Shown here: positions 26,101-33,931 of the stretch, piece after piece
Layout of the letters: every line of letters starts with the position of its first letter
Numbering within the stretch: the stretch's first letter is position 1
Assembly (NCBI GenBank): GCA_023227825.1
Contig: JALOCJ010000011.1
Coordinates: 1 to 64,000, forward strand
Length of the DNA stretch: 64,000 nucleotides
Reading direction: 5' to 3'
DNA from: Candidatus Cloacimonas sp.
GTDB taxonomy: Bacteria; Cloacimonadota; Cloacimonadia; Cloacimonadales; Cloacimonadaceae
Made by a program: the position numbers and the translations under genes
The notes under the pieces: generated by a model
Databases searched by the model: none
Told to the model about the DNA's origin: nothing
What the model saw: only the letters and a program-made list of their open reading frames with translations

Positions 26101-27955
26101 CCACATTTCCACTGCAGGCAGAAAACTCACCCGAAAAATAAACATCATCTTGCACATACCAGGGGTTAGGGCTATTGTTATGCCAGAATAATGACGAAAA
26201 ATCGCCTGTCTCAAAACCCTCCTCGGCAGGAGATACAATAGATATAACTATTTGATGCTGTCTCTGATTTCCGTCATTATCAATTGCTACTGCTTTGATA
26301 GTATGCATCCCCAAAGTTGTTTCTGCTGTATTCCAAGTCCATTCATAAGGCATTGTAGCATCGGAAAATACATAATCAGGATTGGTATCAAGGTAGAAAC
26401 GAACTTCCGTTATGCTTCTATCGTCCAAATCAGTTGCTTCAACCTGCACCGGAATCAGCGAATTGATTACAAAACCGGTATTATTGAAAGGATAAATAAT
26501 ATGGCATTGAGGCATATAAGGATTGGCTTCTAATAACGCCTGACAGGCATTCACCATTCCATAACCGGTAAAACAATCCCAACCTTCAATTGTTTCTATT
26601 GTCATATCTGTGGCAGTGGAAGTGATTATATTTCTTACTTCAGCAGGGGAAAGATCAGGATTTACAGAAAGAATTAGAGCCGCAACTCCTGCTGCATAAG
26701 GACAGGAACAGGAAGTTCCATTGAACCACAGCAAGTAATCACTATCAGAGAAACCGCCATAACCCTGGATATCAGTTGTCGGTAAAATTGTAGGTGCCAT
26801 TATATCAATCGCTCTTGCAGAATCCTGTTCGTAAATACTATAACTGGAACCCCACCAATATTCGCCATCGGAAGAATTGGAATTTTTTCTTTCTCCGGAA
26901 GGACTGGCAGCTCCAACAGCTATTACATCGGGATGTTTTGCCGGATAACCCATAACCGAACCATCAATATTTCCTGAACTAGCAAAGAGCACAACTCCGT
27001 TATTATAAGCATAACTAAAAGCACTATCAGCAGCAGGATCATCACCTACATCCATAGCATAAGAACCAAAACTCATACTGATTACATCTACATCGTGGTC
27101 TGCCGCATAAATGATAGCATTGTTAACATAGGAAAATAAAAGTTCTCCACTGCTATTAGATACTTTTAGAGGCATCACACTACACCCACCCGCAATCCCG
27201 GAAACCCCAATTCCATTATTTGCAATAGCAGCAGCAATTCCCGAAGTCCCTGTTCCATGCCCGGCACCCAAACTATTATCATTCGGGTCATTATCGTTAT
27301 CACCAAAATCATAACCCTGAACCAAACGCAAATCGGGATGATTAATATCTACACCCGTATCCACAATTCCGATAATAATATTCGGATCACCAAAATAATT
27401 TACTTCGTCCCAGGCAGCAATAGCATCACTGTCAAAACCGATAAGTCCAACTCCAGGTCCGCTATGAGAACCGTTTATATAAGCTGGAAGCTGAGCAGTA
27501 TTATTATGACCCCAATTATTGGCAAAATAAGGATCATTGGGAACATTATGCAAATAAGCATAATACTCTGGAATCGCCTCTTCTATATAACGATTGCTTT
27601 TTAGATTGGCAATAACTTCTTCAACGCTTTTTGTTCCATCTAAATGAACTAAAAACCAGCGGTCAAAACCGTTTTTCTGAACCCATTCTTTGTCTTTGGC
27701 ATCTATATAGGCACGCGTAATGGATTTTATGCCATTGGACACAAACAATTGATCCAGATCGTTAAAATAGGTCTTTTCTCTTGTTTCATAAGCAGATTCA
27801 GGCAATTGGGAGCGAAGGACAGCATCTGAACTGAGTTTTATTTTCACTATATCAGCACAGTAAAGTGGCTGCTGTTTTAGGGCATTTTGCTTGGCTAGGG
27901 CATAAATTTGGCACGCCAAAAACAGACCGAGAAGAATATTGCAAATTTTTTTCAT
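23156..27955 (-). CDS. Secreted subtilisin-like serine protease with T9SS-type sorting domain
   Basis: A giant exported S8 peptidase, 1599 aa. Signal peptide MKKICNILLGLFLACQIYA, then a propeptide-like region to about residue 130. The catalytic triad is readable: Asp near 199 (GIVDTGVDINHPDLR), His near 232 (GAGHGTGTSG) and Ser near 413 (FNGTSCSCPYAAGVAAL). After the protease come an Ig-like segment (about 490-570), a jelly-roll-like stretch, an Fn3-like domain (about 735-800), an ASPM/HYDIN-type segment with FGNVLAG, a second Fn3-like region and a C-terminal sorting/FlgD-like domain (VFPNPFNPGTKIHY, FKIYNAKGQLV, ASGIYFCSMQ). It is likely surface-bound and used for external protein degradation. 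It stands alone, with valS 229 bp downstream and the dispersed repeat upstream. Confidence 0.93.
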   Translation of the reverse strand: MKKICNILLGLFLACQIYALAKQNALKQQPLYCADIVKIKLSSDAVLRSQLPESAYETREKTYFNDLDQLFVSNGIKSITRAYIDAKDKEWVQKNGFDRWFLVHLDGTKSVEEVIANLKSNRYIEEAIPEYYAYLHNVPNDPYFANNWGHNNTAQLPAYINGSHSGPGVGLIGFDSDAIAAWDEVNYFGDPNIIIGIVDTGVDINHPDLRLVQGYDFGDNDNDPNDNSLGAGHGTGTSGIAAAIANNGIGVSGIAGGCSVMPLKVSNSSGELLFSYVNNAIIYAADHDVDVISMSFGSYAMDVGDDPAADSAFSYAYNNGVVLFASSGNIDGSVMGYPAKHPDVIAVGAASPSGERKNSNSSDGEYWWGSSYSIYEQDSARAIDIMAPTILPTTDIQGYGGFSDSDYLLWFNGTSCSCPYAAGVAALILSVNPDLSPAEVRNIITSTATDMTIETIEGWDCFTGYGMVNACQALLEANPYMPQCHIIYPFNNTGFVINSLIPVQVEATDLDDRSITEVRFYLDTNPDYVFSDATMPYEWTWNTAETTLGMHTIKAVAIDNDGNQRQHQIVISIVSPAEEGFETGDFSSLFWHNNSPNPWYVQDDVYFSGEFSACSGNVENDEFTELKLKINVTQPGDINFYRKLSIKNEFSYLRFYIDDNLTVQWTGKRDWELVSCPVEPGLHTFSWIYYQYQSSDEYENCAWIDHLTLPEYETYFWPPRDLTAAGGNGFVLVYWKVPEAGIPVVYNIYRNDVLLTTITGTRYTDTEVTVGVPYQYRITAVYADGESEATIEQIATPLAENVIEAIIGSGTGVTSSAEGCPVNNFRKSLHGQMIYKASELNLQGIFGPVFISRLGFNIVTSPTYPLPAFQIRMAHTAEENVAQWKGVGNLITYYNTDNYIPISGGFELLTLDTPFLWNGIDNILIDTAFSPASAVSPSGTVSYTEIPDGYHYIRNNSTDQSDVFIGGTVTVYRPNLKISTLNAPAIEVNTTELLFGNVLAGFETSKSFTITNTGTSFLTGEISVPDGFSIALRERKQNTISFSIAGGNSAIFTVFFTPESPGIYNGNLIITHNVDSENRIIALNAISLTPQNTPFIAGFETDSNLWTFANENQTNKWMQGSLVAQSGNGGLFISGDDGISHTYITNSASVSYFYRDIIIPEGTENCKLRFSWKARGEGTGPYFDYLRVYCVEPDVVPEAGIMLNTGQLSSPLNLTEIWKEAELDIPNSLSGRPQRIIFAWKNDTTGGTQPPAAVDNIRVLLNNNTDYAFVYNGLALVNVPAVSDPLGNTYYPKLTIEGITNPEEHITVTSGFASLNEPFSDAGMDFTLTGANFNGAEIIFYHNLGFKPYYLGYKIEDRGIWMIQSAAANWTNEFAYFTVPEIYSPAAKISFCFPCQNNILPPYPNSFTATLNERNQVVLSWVSSGETGISAFQIWRGNISNLSSAVVVSDLIASNAAQQNNYTYIDTTAVALTRYYYWLKVINNDDIENFWGPITILTSSDPPPLPPPETAILGVFPNPFNPGTKIHYALKQEGTVKFKIYNAKGQLVNSFSETHSSSGTYVYEFDGKNKDGNELASGIYFCSMQFKGKNYVRKMMKTK

Positions 27956-28069
27956 AATAAGTTATGAAATAGCAATATTCATTCCAATTAAACAGTTAAG
28001 TGTAAATAATATTAGCATTAGGCATAGGATTTCCAACTTCTATTACTGCAAAAGATAATCATAATACTA

Positions 28070-28490
28070 TATTCCAACATTTTTATGGACAAGCCATAAA
28101 TAAGGATTATACTTTCCTGTGACAATGAAAAAATTATGAGGAATACTATCTGACGAAGAAAGTAATTTTTTAAGGATTAAATATTAGAAAAAATTGAGCT
28201 GGCAATAGATACTTTACCCGATAGTTCCGTAGTTCGTAAACATATAATAGAAGCAGCTTTTGCCTGAATGAAATTACAAGACAGAAGCTATGCTCCGTTC
28301 CTTATTTTGATTTATTAACTTACCTTTTAAATTTAGTTTAACTACTTGTTGCCTGGTCATTTCTTTAACAACTCTTTAACGATGCTTTAACGATTCTTTA
28401 ACTTCGTTAAGGAGTCGTTAAAGAAGTGTTAATACAGCAGAAAAAATTCAACTTAGCAGGAAATAGCTCCCAGGATAATAACAGGTAAAA
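28070..28490 (+). repeat. Dispersed intergenic element, copy 2
   Basis: Matches 2769-3170 over its length, including the core word ACGAAGAAAGTAAT, the block CCCGATAGTTCCGTAGTTC, ACAGAAGCTAT, the 11-bp array and AAAATTCAACTTAGCAGGAA. Similarity to copy 1 stops at about 28490. The tail that copy 1 shares with the 43-kb copy is absent, and the restriction-modification genes follow instead. Confidence 0.8.
28363..28435. repeat. 11-bp-period inverted array (locus B)
   Basis: CTTTAACAACT, CTTTAACGATG, CTTTAACGATT and CTTTAACTTCG are followed by the inverted units TTAAGGAGTCG and TTAAAGAAGTG and then TTAATAC. Unit number, order and junction equal locus A, but single bases differ in several units. 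Confidence 0.85.
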
Positions 28491-28651
28491 GTTGAGTAAT
28501 TATCCTCTGCACTTACACTATTGCGATGTCTTCTTTGTTTTGTATAATAAAGCAGAAATAGTAAAAAACCACAAAGCGAAAAAGAAGTTGACACTTAAAA
28601 GGATATATTAAAAATAACTTTAGATTGATTTTATGGAGCATTAGTTAAATT

Positions 28652-30598
28652 ATGAGTCAGGAGACCTTATTATCTCTGAAACAAGCAGCTACGGAATTAA
28701 ATGTTTCGGAAGCAACAATCCGTAATTGGATTAAACTGGAACTTATTATGCCCTTTGATAAGCGGAAGAGCATAATAACCAGAAACGAAGTTATAAGAAT
28801 AAAAAATCAAATATTTTCCGGCGAAATCAGTAAATTACGAACTCGGGCAAATAAACTAAACTGTTCCAGTTCTTTTCTTCCTAACGAATATATTCCCGAG
28901 CAGCTTAGTGATATTGTGCTGGGAATCAATAATATTTGCCGAAAAGCAGAACTATCTGTTAGTGATTCAATGTTTTATTCTACCCTGCTAATTCTTCTTC
29001 AAAAGAAAGAGGTTACTATCTCAACAGAGAGTTATTCTAAGTTAACTATATTGAATTTCAAACGAAAAAATGTAGAACATATTATGTTAGAGTGGAAAAA
29101 GGAATTAGCAACTGGATACAATGATAGTATAATCAAACAACTAATTGATAGTGTTAATATAAATGAAGATTATTTTGCTTATGACATTCTTGGAGCTTTA
29201 TATCAGGTTATAATGAGTGAAGGTAATAAATCGTTAAAAGGGTCTTATTTTACTCCTTCCTCTATAATAGACGATATAATTTCCCAATACTATAAAGAAA
29301 ACGATAAGATTCTTGATCCTTGTTGTGGATCAGGACAGTTTTTATTGCGGTTTGCAAAACATAATAAATGCTCTTACAATCAGTTATTTGGAATTGATGC
29401 TGATAAAATATGTGTAAGATTAACTTCCATAAATCTTTTGCTTTGTTATGATACCGCAGATTTCACTCCGCATATATATCATCTCAATACTCTTCAAGAT
29501 ATTGACCCAAATTCAATCTTTGATGAATATAGTTTCTTATATGATACTTTTGATATTGTAGCTACTAATCCTCCTTGGGGTTCTGTTATAGATAGATACA
29601 AATATATGGCTAAATTCCCTCAGATATCTTCAGGTGAATCTTTCTCTTACTTTCTTGTTATGTCGCACCTTTTTGCCAAAGACGGAGGTATTGTTTCCTT
29701 TATTCTGCCTGAATCCATACTTAACATTCATATACATAAAGATATAAGAAAATACATTTTAGAGCATTTTAATATTATTCAAATTACGGACTTGGGAAAA
29801 GTATTTACTGGTGTCTTTACTAAAGTATATCGTCTTGACCTGAAGAAAGAAACTCCTTGTCCTGAGCATTTGATTCAAATTCAAAGAGACAATAATATTT
29901 TTAGGCAAAATCAATCGGTTTATGTCTCAGATTCAGATTATATTTTTAATCTTCATTATCAAGAAGATTTTTCAGATATTATAAACAAAGTGTATGCTAA
30001 AAAACACATAACTCTTAAAAACAATGCTGATTGGGCATTAGGAATTGTTACCGGCAATAATGATAAATATATTAGCCAAGAATGCAAAACTGGATATGAA
30101 GAAATTTATCGTGGTAAGGATGTATTTCCTCTCTTTTTGGGGAAAGCAAAAGAATATATTTTATTTCAGCCGGAAGCATTTCAGCAGGTTGCTCCTGAAA
30201 GGAAATATCGGGCTAAGGAAAAGCTTGTCTACAGGTTTATATCTAAGAAACTAATCTTCGCTTATGATAATAGACAAGTGCTTACATTAAACAGTGCAAA
30301 TATCTGTATCCCTAGGTTTTCTGGTATCTTGATGCAGACCATTGCAGTATTATTCAACACCCAAATATACAATTTCTTGTTTTCTTTCCTTTGTAACACT
30401 CATAAAGTTTTAAGGTCAGACCTGGAAAAATTACCCATACCTTTGGATTTTCTGGAAACTAACAATGAGATTCACAATCTAACCAGAGCAATATTCACGA
30501 GAAATAGTTCTTTGGAAAGTATGGATAACTATCTTTTCCGTTATTTTGAAATAACGGAAGAACAGCAGCAAAGAATACATAATTACAGGAGAAAATAA
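28652..30598 (+). CDS. N6-adenine-type DNA methyltransferase with N-terminal HTH domain
   Basis: The modification half of a restriction-modification pair, 648 aa. Residues 5-50 form a MerR/excisionase-like helix-turn-helix (LSLKQAATELNVSEATIRNW), an unusual addition. The methylase core carries the motif X-like GSYFTPSSIIDDI (197-209), the AdoMet-binding motif DPCCGSGQF (222-230) and the catalytic NPPW (306-309), so it probably methylates adenine (gamma-type order). The C-terminal 230 residues, with RGKDVFPLF and PIPLDFLE, look like a target-recognition domain of the Eco57I/TaqI-like kind. The stop codon overlaps the next start as TAATG. The HTH may let the enzyme regulate its own operon; that is inference. 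Confidence 0.88.
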   Translation: MSQETLLSLKQAATELNVSEATIRNWIKLELIMPFDKRKSIITRNEVIRIKNQIFSGEISKLRTRANKLNCSSSFLPNEYIPEQLSDIVLGINNICRKAELSVSDSMFYSTLLILLQKKEVTISTESYSKLTILNFKRKNVEHIMLEWKKELATGYNDSIIKQLIDSVNINEDYFAYDILGALYQVIMSEGNKSLKGSYFTPSSIIDDIISQYYKENDKILDPCCGSGQFLLRFAKHNKCSYNQLFGIDADKICVRLTSINLLLCYDTADFTPHIYHLNTLQDIDPNSIFDEYSFLYDTFDIVATNPPWGSVIDRYKYMAKFPQISSGESFSYFLVMSHLFAKDGGIVSFILPESILNIHIHKDIRKYILEHFNIIQITDLGKVFTGVFTKVYRLDLKKETPCPEHLIQIQRDNNIFRQNQSVYVSDSDYIFNLHYQEDFSDIINKVYAKKHITLKNNADWALGIVTGNNDKYISQECKTGYEEIYRGKDVFPLFLGKAKEYILFQPEAFQQVAPERKYRAKEKLVYRFISKKLIFAYDNRQVLTLNSANICIPRFSGILMQTIAVLFNTQIYNFLFSFLCNTHKVLRSDLEKLPIPLDFLETNNEIHNLTRAIFTRNSSLESMDNYLFRYFEITEEQQQRIHNYRRK

Positions 30599-31347
30599 TG
30601 GAACAACTTGAACAATTTCTGAAGGAACAAATATCATTTTTCAGCGCCAAAGAACATAATGAACTGGTTAGCCGGCTTGCAAATTTGATATCTGTTTATC
30701 CCTTTAATCAATATGAATTTATAATTTCTACTCCTTTAGGTTTAGATAAACTCAGCACTGATGATTACTATACTTTAAGAGATGACTACATAGGAAGAAA
30801 TATGTTTCTATACCTTTATGAAATCAGTGCTCCAAGAGGATTTGGTGAAACCTGGGCTCAAGGTCATCTAAAAGAATTAGTCCCTCAATTAGAAAAACCA
30901 TCTAAATTAAAGGACCCTAATTATTCCGGAGAATATGATTTTCTCTTAGACAAGAAAATTAAAATAGAAGTGAAAGCATCTCGTGCTGTGGATTTTGATA
31001 GTAACGAACCTTTATATATAAAGGCATTATCATCCAATTCTAAGAAGCGTTTTGATATGAATTTTCAACAGATAAAACCCTATTGCTGTGATGTATTTGT
31101 CTGGATTGCAGTTTGGCGTGATCTGATTAAATATTGGGTTCTATCTTCTAATGAGGTCTTAAATGATAAAAACTATTCTATTGGGCAACATAGAGGAAAT
31201 GAAAATGAGGGACAACTGCATATTAATGAAAGAAATATAAAACAATATAACAAGTATTTATCGCCTCCGGATAAATTACTGAGGGCATTCAGAAGAGCTT
31301 ATAAAAGGCAAATAAATATTATTAATAAACAAGATAATGTAATGTAA
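30598..31347 (+). CDS. Probable type II restriction endonuclease (PD-(D/E)XK type)
   Basis: A 249-aa protein translated directly from the methylase stop (TAATG overlap). A candidate PD-(D/E)XK nuclease core is visible: D114 in SGEYDFLLD and E124-V-K126 in IKIEVKAS, with ten residues between D and E, the classical spacing. Position next to and coupled with a DNA methylase, plus similar length to type II endonucleases, supports the call. I do not recognise the specific family or the recognition site. It is basic at its C-terminus (LLRAFRRAYKRQ). Confidence 0.78.
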   Translation: MEQLEQFLKEQISFFSAKEHNELVSRLANLISVYPFNQYEFIISTPLGLDKLSTDDYYTLRDDYIGRNMFLYLYEISAPRGFGETWAQGHLKELVPQLEKPSKLKDPNYSGEYDFLLDKKIKIEVKASRAVDFDSNEPLYIKALSSNSKKRFDMNFQQIKPYCCDVFVWIAVWRDLIKYWVLSSNEVLNDKNYSIGQHRGNENEGQLHINERNIKQYNKYLSPPDKLLRAFRRAYKRQINIINKQDNVM

Positions 31348-31605
31348 AAGTTGACGATAAAATTATTCTATTCGTTATTCCTCAGGCTCTGAATTAAATA
31401 AAATAATGCAATTGAGAGTAAAAATTATGTAAGGAACGAAAAAAAAAGATTTTGATTGACAAAAAATGTCCTTTTTAAGTTTTGTTCAGAGATGAATAAA
31501 AAGCATAAGCGATAATTTACAAAGAAGGATTATTTCCACCTCCGATCATAATTTCCCGCTTGTGTTTTGCTTGATAATAAAAAAACAAAGCCAAGGAGCA
31601 ATAAA

Positions 31606-31785
31606 ATGGCAGTCCCGAAAAGACGAACCTCCAAAAGCAGGAGAGATAAACGCAGAACTCATAAGGTCTTAACTCCTCCAACGATAAGCACTTGCAAGAA
31701 ATGTGGAGAACCCAAACTACCGCATCATATTTGTGAAAAATGCGGCACCTATAATGGAAAGCAAATATTAACAGTTAAGGAGTAA
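31606..31785 (+). CDS. rpmF: Ribosomal protein bL32
   Basis: A 59-aa component of the large ribosomal subunit. MAVPKRRTSKSRRDKRR is the standard L32 N-terminus. Two CxxC pairs (CKKCGEP and CEKCGTY) form a zinc-ribbon version. The start at 31606 is set by the homology and by AAGGAG 7 bp upstream; the frame itself is open 13 codons further. It heads the lipid operon, with plsX starting 1 bp after its stop. The rpmF-plsX-fabH arrangement is widely conserved. Confidence 0.97.
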   Translation: MAVPKRRTSKSRRDKRRTHKVLTPPTISTCKKCGEPKLPHHICEKCGTYNGKQILTVKE

Positions 31786-31786
31786 G

Positions 31787-32782
31787 GTGCGTATTGCCGT
31801 AGATGCTTTCGGAACTGATAATGCACCGTTTCCGGAAATTGAAGGCGCTGTTCTTGCTATCAAAGAAGACCTTTGCGAAGAAGTAATCCTGGTTGGAAAT
31901 GAAGAAAAAATCAAATACGAATTGGAAAAATTCTTTTATCCGCCAAAGAGAATCAGTGTTGTTAATGCTACACAAAGAATAGAGATGGAAGATAGTGCAG
32001 TCACAGCTGTGCGTTCTAAAAGAGATTCTTCTTTGGTGAAAACAGTTGAACTTCATAATCAGGGTCTTGCAGATGCTGCTGTAAGCGCAGGAAATACAGG
32101 AGCTGTAATGTCTGCTTCTCTTTTAATATATGGTCGCATTAAAAATGTGTTGCGTCCTGCAATTGCTGTTGTTTTCCCGACAGAAACAGGGCATCAAATT
32201 CTTTTGGATATGGGTGCTAATGTTGATTGCACAGCAGAAAATTTAGTGCAATTTGCCAAACTGGGAAGTATGTATTTTAAGTATTTTTTTCAGGAAAAGT
32301 ATCCCCGAATTTCACTGTTAAACATAGGAGAAGAAAGGGCTAAAGGAAACGCTACAACCAGGCAGGCATATCAATTACTCAGCCAGGAAAAAGAACTTAA
32401 TTTTATTGGTAATATAGAGGGAAAGGATATAATTAAAGGAATTACCGATGTTGTTGTTTGCGATGGATTTGTCGGTAATATAGTATTAAAAACGATTGAG
32501 GGAGTGGGCTTTTCTATTTTTGAGATATTGAAAGAACAAATAAATAAGGACTGGATTGCCAAACTTGGTGCGCTTCTTTCCTATCCTGTTTATACCCATA
32601 TAAAAAATAAACTGGATCATACAGAATACGGTGGTGCTTTACTTGTTGGTTTAAACGGAATTTCTGTAGTTGCTCATGGACGCAGTAATGCTAAAGCAAT
32701 GAAAAATGCTATCCGTTTTGCTGCCTTAATTGCCCAATCTGGCTTCGTAACAAATGCCAGGAACTATTTTGAGAGGACTTAA
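31787..32782 (+). CDS. plsX: Phosphate acyltransferase PlsX
   Basis: Converts acyl-ACP to acyl-phosphate, the first step of the PlsX/PlsY route to lysophosphatidic acid. The product is 331 aa. It opens with MRIAVDAFGTDNAP, using a GTG start set by the rpmF stop just before it and an AAGGAG in the end of rpmF. Family blocks AAVSAGNTGAVMSA, LLDMGANVDC and VCDGFVGNIVLKT are all present. It is peripheral to the membrane in known cases. The fabH start follows the stop by 2 bp. Confidence 0.96.
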   Translation: MRIAVDAFGTDNAPFPEIEGAVLAIKEDLCEEVILVGNEEKIKYELEKFFYPPKRISVVNATQRIEMEDSAVTAVRSKRDSSLVKTVELHNQGLADAAVSAGNTGAVMSASLLIYGRIKNVLRPAIAVVFPTETGHQILLDMGANVDCTAENLVQFAKLGSMYFKYFFQEKYPRISLLNIGEERAKGNATTRQAYQLLSQEKELNFIGNIEGKDIIKGITDVVVCDGFVGNIVLKTIEGVGFSIFEILKEQINKDWIAKLGALLSYPVYTHIKNKLDHTEYGGALLVGLNGISVVAHGRSNAKAMKNAIRFAALIAQSGFVTNARNYFERT

Positions 32783-32784
32783 TT

Positions 32785-33777
32785 ATGTTGAATTATTATG
32801 CCAAATTATCTTCCTTTGGTAGCTGTGTTCCCCAAAAGATATTGAATAACTATGATTTGGAAAAGATTGTGGATACCAGCGATGAATGGATTAGAACCCG
32901 CACGGGAATGGTTGAAAGACATATAGCTGCAGAAAATGAAGCAGCCAGTGATTTAGCTTATGAGGCAGCTATTAGAGCAATAGAAAGTTCCTCAGTTAAA
33001 TATAAAGATATTGATCAAATAATTGTAGCTACCATTTCAGGAGATCATCCCTTCCCTTCAACTGCCTGCATTATGCAAAAAAAATTGGGGCTGAAAGATA
33101 TTCCCTGCTTTGATATTTCTGCCGGATGCACAGGATTTATCTATGCTTTGGATGTTGCTCGTCAATATATTGAAAACGGAATTGTGCAGAATATCCTGGT
33201 TATAGGAGTAGAAATACTTACTAAAATTACCAACTGGAAAGACAGAAATACCTGTGTTCTTTTTGGTGATGGAGCCGGTGCAGCAATTGTAAGTAGAGCT
33301 GAACCCAGCGAAATATCCCGCATAATAGATAGTAAAATAAATTCTGACGGCAGCCAGGGAGAATATTTAATTCAATATGCAGGTGGTTCCAGAATGCCTG
33401 CTAGCCATGAAACAGTAGATAAAAATCTGCATACTGTTTATATGGAAGGAAATAGGATTTTCAAAAATGCTATCAGATGTATGTATGCATCATCAGATGA
33501 ACTACTCAGACGCAATAATCTTACTCCTGCAGATGTGGATTGGATTATTCCCCATCAGGCAAATTTACGCATTATTGAGGGTTTAGCTTCCAAAATGAAA
33601 GTGCCAATGAGTAAAGTTATAGTGAATATTGAAAAATACGGGAATACATCTTCTGCTACGATTCCTATCGCAGTGGATGAAGCAATCAGAAACAAGAAAA
33701 TCAGACGGGGTGATCTGATTTTGCTTACTTCCTTTGGAGCAGGATTAACCTGGGGCAGCGTTTTAGCAAGATATTGA
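32785..33777 (+). CDS. fabH: 3-oxoacyl-ACP synthase III
   Basis: Begins fatty-acid synthesis by condensing acetyl-CoA (or a branched acyl-CoA) with malonyl-ACP. The product is 330 aa. The catalytic triad is seen as Cys115 in DISAGCTGF, His in WIIPHQANLR near residue 256 and Asn in EKYGNTSSAT near 286. The stop is followed immediately by the 33-bp hairpin pair at 33782, which separates it from fabD by 154 bp. Confidence 0.96.
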   Translation: MLNYYAKLSSFGSCVPQKILNNYDLEKIVDTSDEWIRTRTGMVERHIAAENEAASDLAYEAAIRAIESSSVKYKDIDQIIVATISGDHPFPSTACIMQKKLGLKDIPCFDISAGCTGFIYALDVARQYIENGIVQNILVIGVEILTKITNWKDRNTCVLFGDGAGAAIVSRAEPSEISRIIDSKINSDGSQGEYLIQYAGGSRMPASHETVDKNLHTVYMEGNRIFKNAIRCMYASSDELLRRNNLTPADVDWIIPHQANLRIIEGLASKMKVPMSKVIVNIEKYGNTSSATIPIAVDEAIRNKKIRRGDLILLTSFGAGLTWGSVLARY

Positions 33778-33781
33778 TAAC

Positions 33782-33840
33782 GGAAGGTTGACCTCCTGGT
33801 CAACCAAAAACCCCGGAAGGTTGACCTCCTGGTCAACCAC
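33782..33840. repeat. 33-bp hairpin pair inside the fatty-acid operon
   Basis: Two palindromes GGTTGACCTCCTGGTCAACC are spaced 33 bp apart (units from 33782 and 33815), starting 4 bp after the fabH stop. The loop is TCCT and the stem is 8 bp, perfect in both copies. The GGAA lead and AAAAACCCC linker match the arrays near ribF and rimP, but the stem sequence is different. Confidence 0.92.
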
Positions 33841-33931
33841 CATAATTAAATTAGTAGAAGAATAGCTCTTTTAATTCACTAGAAATTAAATGCGGAGCTT
33901 CAGCGAGCTCCGACTATACAAGAGGTAAATT

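Larger units (their letters stand above)
27956..28651. other. Non-coding stretch between the subtilase and the restriction-modification genes
   Basis: A 696-bp gap between divergent genes. It holds copy 2 of the dispersed element (28070-28490), including an 11-bp inverted array. The final 160 bp before 28652 is AT-rich and should contain the promoter of the methylase gene; TATATTAAAAATAACTTTAG near 28604 is a loose candidate -10 region only. No RNA gene was recognised. Confidence 0.6.

Noticed and set aside
28652..31347. Type I or BREX-like defence system
   Set aside because: No specificity subunit, translocase, PglZ or other partner is present; two genes fit a simple type II pair.
31440..31500. 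Promoter with TTGACA near 31457 upstream of rpmF
   Set aside because: A TTGACA is present but no convincing -10 hexamer lies 16-18 bp downstream.
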